This document shows, in pieces, positions 61,426 through 64,000 of a stretch of 64,000 bases of DNA. Each line of letters opens with the position of its first letter. Position 1 is the first letter of the stretch. Where the stretch lies: assembly GCF_000350105.1 (NCBI RefSeq), contig NZ_CAIY01000029.1, positions 1 to 64,000 on the forward strand. Reading direction: 5' to 3'. The notes under the pieces were generated by a model. The model made no database searches and was not told the DNA's origin. It saw only the letters and a list, made by a program, of their open reading frames with translations. This DNA comes from Richelia intracellularis HH01 (GTDB lineage: Bacteria > Cyanobacteriota > Cyanobacteriia > Cyanobacteriales > Nostocaceae). A program made the position numbers and the translations under genes.

Positions 61426-61743
61426 CTATAATTTGACTTCAATATCTACGCCAGAGGGTAAATCCAGCTTCATCAAGGCATCAATTGTTTTGGAAGAAGG
61501 CTGATAAATATCAATAATGCGTCGATGGGTACGAGTTTCAAAGTGTTCACGCGAATCTTTATCAACGTGGGGTGATCGTAAAACACAATAAATGCGGCGT
61601 TTTGTTGGCAAAGGAATTGGTCCAATAGCTGTGGCATTAGTACGATTAGCCGTATCTACAATCTTTTCACAAGATGTATCCAAAAGACGACGATCAAAAG
61701 CCTGTAAACGAATTCTAATCTTTTGTTGTTGCAGAGTTGCCAT
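61426..61743 (-). CDS. rpsJ: 30S ribosomal protein S10
   Basis: 105 residues: [79 protein letters not shown], the standard S10 sequence with the RNA-binding loop. S10 also acts as NusE in antitermination. It follows tuf as in the cyanobacterial str cluster, but a strong hairpin with a T5 tract lies between (61902-61937). Confidence 0.98.
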   Translation of the reverse strand: MATLQQQKIRIRLQAFDRRLLDTSCEKIVDTANRTNATAIGPIPLPTKRRIYCVLRSPHVDKDSREHFETRTHRRIIDIYQPSSKTIDALMKLDLPSGVDIEVKL

Positions 61744-61901
61744 ATTAAATTATTCTGGTCTTTGTTAATTGTAAGATTTGATATTTGAGATTTTGGACTG
61801 TTAGTTGGTTATTTACAGTTAGAAATAACGTAACATAAGATTCTTGCCTGTATATTACCTAAAAAAATCATTATTCAGTATTCAGTCATAACAGTTCATG
61901 C

Positions 61902-61937
61902 AAAAAGAGCAGAGAGAAATGGCAACCATCTCTGCTC
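61902..61937 (-). terminator. Intrinsic-type terminator between tuf and rpsJ
   Basis: Perfect 9-bp stem GAGCAGAGA/TCTCTGCTC with a 13-nt loop, followed on the minus strand by TTTTT. It starts 27 bp after the tuf stop. It should limit rpsJ expression from upstream or act as a partial terminator. Confidence 0.8.
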
Positions 61938-61963
61938 CTGATATTTATTACAGTTTGAAGATA

Positions 61964-63193
61964 CTAATCCGCGATCTTAGAAACTACACCAGCACCAATG
62001 GTACGACCACCTTCACGAATTGCAAAACGCATTCCCTGCTCAATTGCAATAGGGCTAATTAACTCTACGGTCATTTTAATACGGTCACCAGGCATAACCA
62101 TTTCTACTGAACTACCATCATCAGAAGTGAAAGTTGTAATTGTTCCAGTTACATCGGTAGTACGCACATAGAACTGAGGACGATAGCCAGAGAAGAAGGG
62201 TGTTTTACGGCCACCTTCCTTATCGGTTAACACATAAACCTCACCTTCAAATTTTAGATGGGGGGTAATAGAAGTAGGTTTAGCAAGAACCATGCCCCTT
62301 TCTATATCGTCTTTCTGCACACCACGTAGTAGCAAACCTGCATTATCCCCAGCCATACCTTCATCAAGACTTTTCTTAAACATCTCGATACCAGTAACAG
62401 TTGTATTGCGGGTTTCCCTAATACCTACCAATTCCACAACATCACCAATTTTTACCTTACCACGCTCAATTCTACCAGTAGCAACAGTACCACGCCCTGT
62501 AATTGAGAACACATCTTCAACAGCCATCAAGAATGGTTTATCTACATCACGCTCAGGAGTAGGTATGTAGGAGTCTACACTATCCATGAGATCATAAATT
62601 TTATCTATCCATTTACTATCTCCACGTTGGGCTTTGGGATTAGCTGTCATAAACTCTATTGCCTGTAGACCAGAGCCAGAAATAATAGGGATGTCGTCAC
62701 CAGGAAAATCGTAGCTAGTAAGCAACTCGCGTACTTCTAATTCCACTAGTTCCATTAGTTCTTCATCATCCACCATATCTTCCTTATTCAAGAAGACCAC
62801 CAAGTTTGGGACGCCTACCTGACGTGCTAATAGAATGTGTTCCCGGGTTTGGGGCATGGGTCCATCAGCTGCAGATACAACCAAGATAGCACCATCCATT
62901 TGTGCAGCACCGGTAATCATATTTTTCACGTAGTCAGCATGTCCAGGACAATCCACGTGAGCATAGTGACGCCCATCTGTTTCATATTCTACGTGAGCTG
63001 TATTGATTGTAATACCCCGTGCCTTTTCTTCAGGGGCATTATCGATTTGGTCATAAGCCCTTGCCTGAGCTTGACCGAGAGCTGACAATGTCATCGTGAT
63101 GGCTGCCGTTAACGTGGTTTTACCGTGGTCAACGTGTCCAATGGTGCCAATGTTTACGTGGGGTTTAGTTCTTTCAAACTTTGCGCGTGCCAT
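61964..63193 (-). CDS. tuf: Elongation factor Tu
   Basis: Brings aminoacyl-tRNA to the ribosome. 409 residues with G1 GHVDHGKTT (about 19-27), switch I region [19 protein letters not shown]3 DCPGHADY, G4 NKEDMVD, then domains II and III ending [17 protein letters not shown]. Length is typical for cyanobacterial EF-Tu. Shine-Dalgarno AAAGGAAA precedes the ATG. It lies 30 bp after fusA, in the usual fusA-tuf order. Intact. Confidence 0.99.
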   Translation of the reverse strand: MARAKFERTKPHVNIGTIGHVDHGKTTLTAAITMTLSALGQAQARAYDQIDNAPEEKARGITINTAHVEYETDGRHYAHVDCPGHADYVKNMITGAAQMDGAILVVSAADGPMPQTREHILLARQVGVPNLVVFLNKEDMVDDEELMELVELEVRELLTSYDFPGDDIPIISGSGLQAIEFMTANPKAQRGDSKWIDKIYDLMDSVDSYIPTPERDVDKPFLMAVEDVFSITGRGTVATGRIERGKVKIGDVVELVGIRETRNTTVTGIEMFKKSLDEGMAGDNAGLLLRGVQKDDIERGMVLAKPTSITPHLKFEGEVYVLTDKEGGRKTPFFSGYRPQFYVRTTDVTGTITTFTSDDGSSVEMVMPGDRIKMTVELISPIAIEQGMRFAIREGGRTIGAGVVSKIAD

Positions 63194-63223
63194 GTTATAT
63201 TGATTTCCTTTTCTAATTCTAAA

Positions 63224-64000
63224 TTAAGCGTTCCCTTTGCTTTTAGCTATTATTGCCTCAGACACGTTGCGAGGCACTTCTTCGTAGTGGCTAAACTCCA
63301 TGGAGAAGACGCCCCGACCCTGAGTCTTTGACCGGATATCAGTAGCGTAGCCAAACATCTCTGCCAACGGTACTTTAGCAGTCACATTGGACAGTCCATC
63401 TTCGGAACCCATCCCTTCAATTTGCCCACGACGAGAATTGAGGTCGCCCATTACATCCCCAAGGAAGTTTTCAGGCACTTCTACTTCAACTTTCATCATT
63501 GGCTCCAATAGGATGGGTGAAGCCTTTATAGCAGCTTCTTTAACTGCCATTGAGGCGGCAATTTTGAAAGCCATTTCTGAAGAGTCTACATCATGATAAG
63601 AGCCATCTACCAGTGTTGCCCTAATATCTATAAGGGGATATCCGGCTAAAATTCCTGATTCACAGGTTTCTTTTATACCTGCTTCAACTGGTTTAATATA
63701 CTCTTTGGGAACTGAACCACCAACTATTTTAGAAATAAATTCAAAGCCACTTCCTGGTTCTCCCGGCTCTAAATTAACTACAACATGACCATATTGACCT
63801 TTACCACCACTTTGACGAATGAACTTACCCTCAACTTCATTCGCAGCTTTACGGACTGTTTCTCGGTAAGCCACTTGTGGTGCGCCAATGTTAGCTTCCA
63901 CCTTAAATTCCCTCAGCATTCTGTCTATTAGAATTTCGAGGTGCAACTCTCCCATACCAGCTATTATGGTTTGGTTGGTCTCAGAAGCTATACTCACACG
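63224..64000 (-). CDS. fusA: Elongation factor G, C-terminal part (cut by window edge)
   Basis: Translocase EF-G; only the last about 258 residues are in the window (domains III end, IV and V). Seen: [88 protein letters not shown], and the C-terminal [34 protein letters not shown]. The reading frame stays open to base 64000 on the minus strand, so the start lies outside. Presumably preceded by rpsG and rpsL. Confidence 0.98.
   Translation of the reverse strand, partial: RVSIASETNQTIIAGMGELHLEILIDRMLREFKVEANIGAPQVAYRETVRKAANEVEGKFIRQSGGKGQYGHVVVNLEPGEPGSGFEFISKIVGGSVPKEYIKPVEAGIKETCESGILAGYPLIDIRATLVDGSYHDVDSSEMAFKIAASMAVKEAAIKASPILLEPMMKVEVEVPENFLGDVMGDLNSRRGQIEGMGSEDGLSNVTAKVPLAEMFGYATDIRSKTQGRGVFSMEFSHYEEVPRNVSEAIIAKSKGNA

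Overview
The window looks like chromosomal DNA of a filamentous, heterocyst-forming cyanobacterium (Nostocales). Evidence: zeta-carotene desaturase of the cyanobacterial type, a PrcA-like protease, DUF751/Ycf33, DUF1997, DUF4079 and DUF6761 proteins, a PNPase-binding-type C-terminus on RNase E, heptanucleotide tandem repeats, and a few HIP1 sites (GCGATCGC at 29077, 50875 and 60815). The DNA is strongly AT-rich and only about 55% of it is coding (my sum of called genes). It also contains clearly eroded genes. This combination suggests a host-restricted symbiont with a decaying genome, such as a Richelia-like diatom symbiont or an Azolla-type Nostoc. That assignment is inference.

Layout. 0.5-6 kb: DUF751-rbfA (+), pgm (-), GH3 hydrolase (+). 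7-13 kb: two cyanobacterial hypotheticals and pyrG (-), then a cell-wall amidase (+). 15-21 kb: larC split at a G9 tract, a decayed UPF0104 gene, prxQ (-), cobQ split at an A7 tract, a small 2Fe-2S protein. 21-26 kb: SRPBCC protein, crtQ, and a sucrose-phosphate synthase split at an A7 tract (all -). 27-36 kb: ilvD (-), tadA, an acyltransferase, prcA (-), bolA-grxD. 36-44 kb: DUF6761, an OmpR-type regulator, an ABC ATPase, two membrane proteins, a split DICT-HD protein and a pentapeptide-repeat protein. 44-47 kb: clpS plus remains of a CPBP protease and of dapL. 48-64 kb: radical SAM gene, rne-rnhB, DUF1997, pheA, LON-domain protein, then rpsJ-tuf-fusA (-), with fusA running off the right edge.

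The retained genes are mostly housekeeping: ribosome maturation and translation, RNA processing, nucleotide, amino-acid, cofactor and carotenoid synthesis, redox defence and proteolysis. I see no prophage, insertion sequence, CRISPR array, rRNA or tRNA gene. No obvious multi-gene accessory system is present.

Two patterns stand out. (1) Four separate genes (larC, cobQ, sps, DICT-HD) are each broken into two adjacent reading frames. In every case a -1 shift rejoins them, and in every case a homopolymer lies at or beside the junction (G9, A7, A7, A7). Programmed frameshifting, transcriptional slippage, young pseudogenes and base-calling error are all possible. larC is the strongest candidate for a real recoding site. 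(2) At least eight inverted repeats with 18-26 bp arms and 1-10 nt loops are scattered through the window. They do not share a sequence. One is perfect and lies inside the prcA reading frame; another sits inside the dapL remnant.
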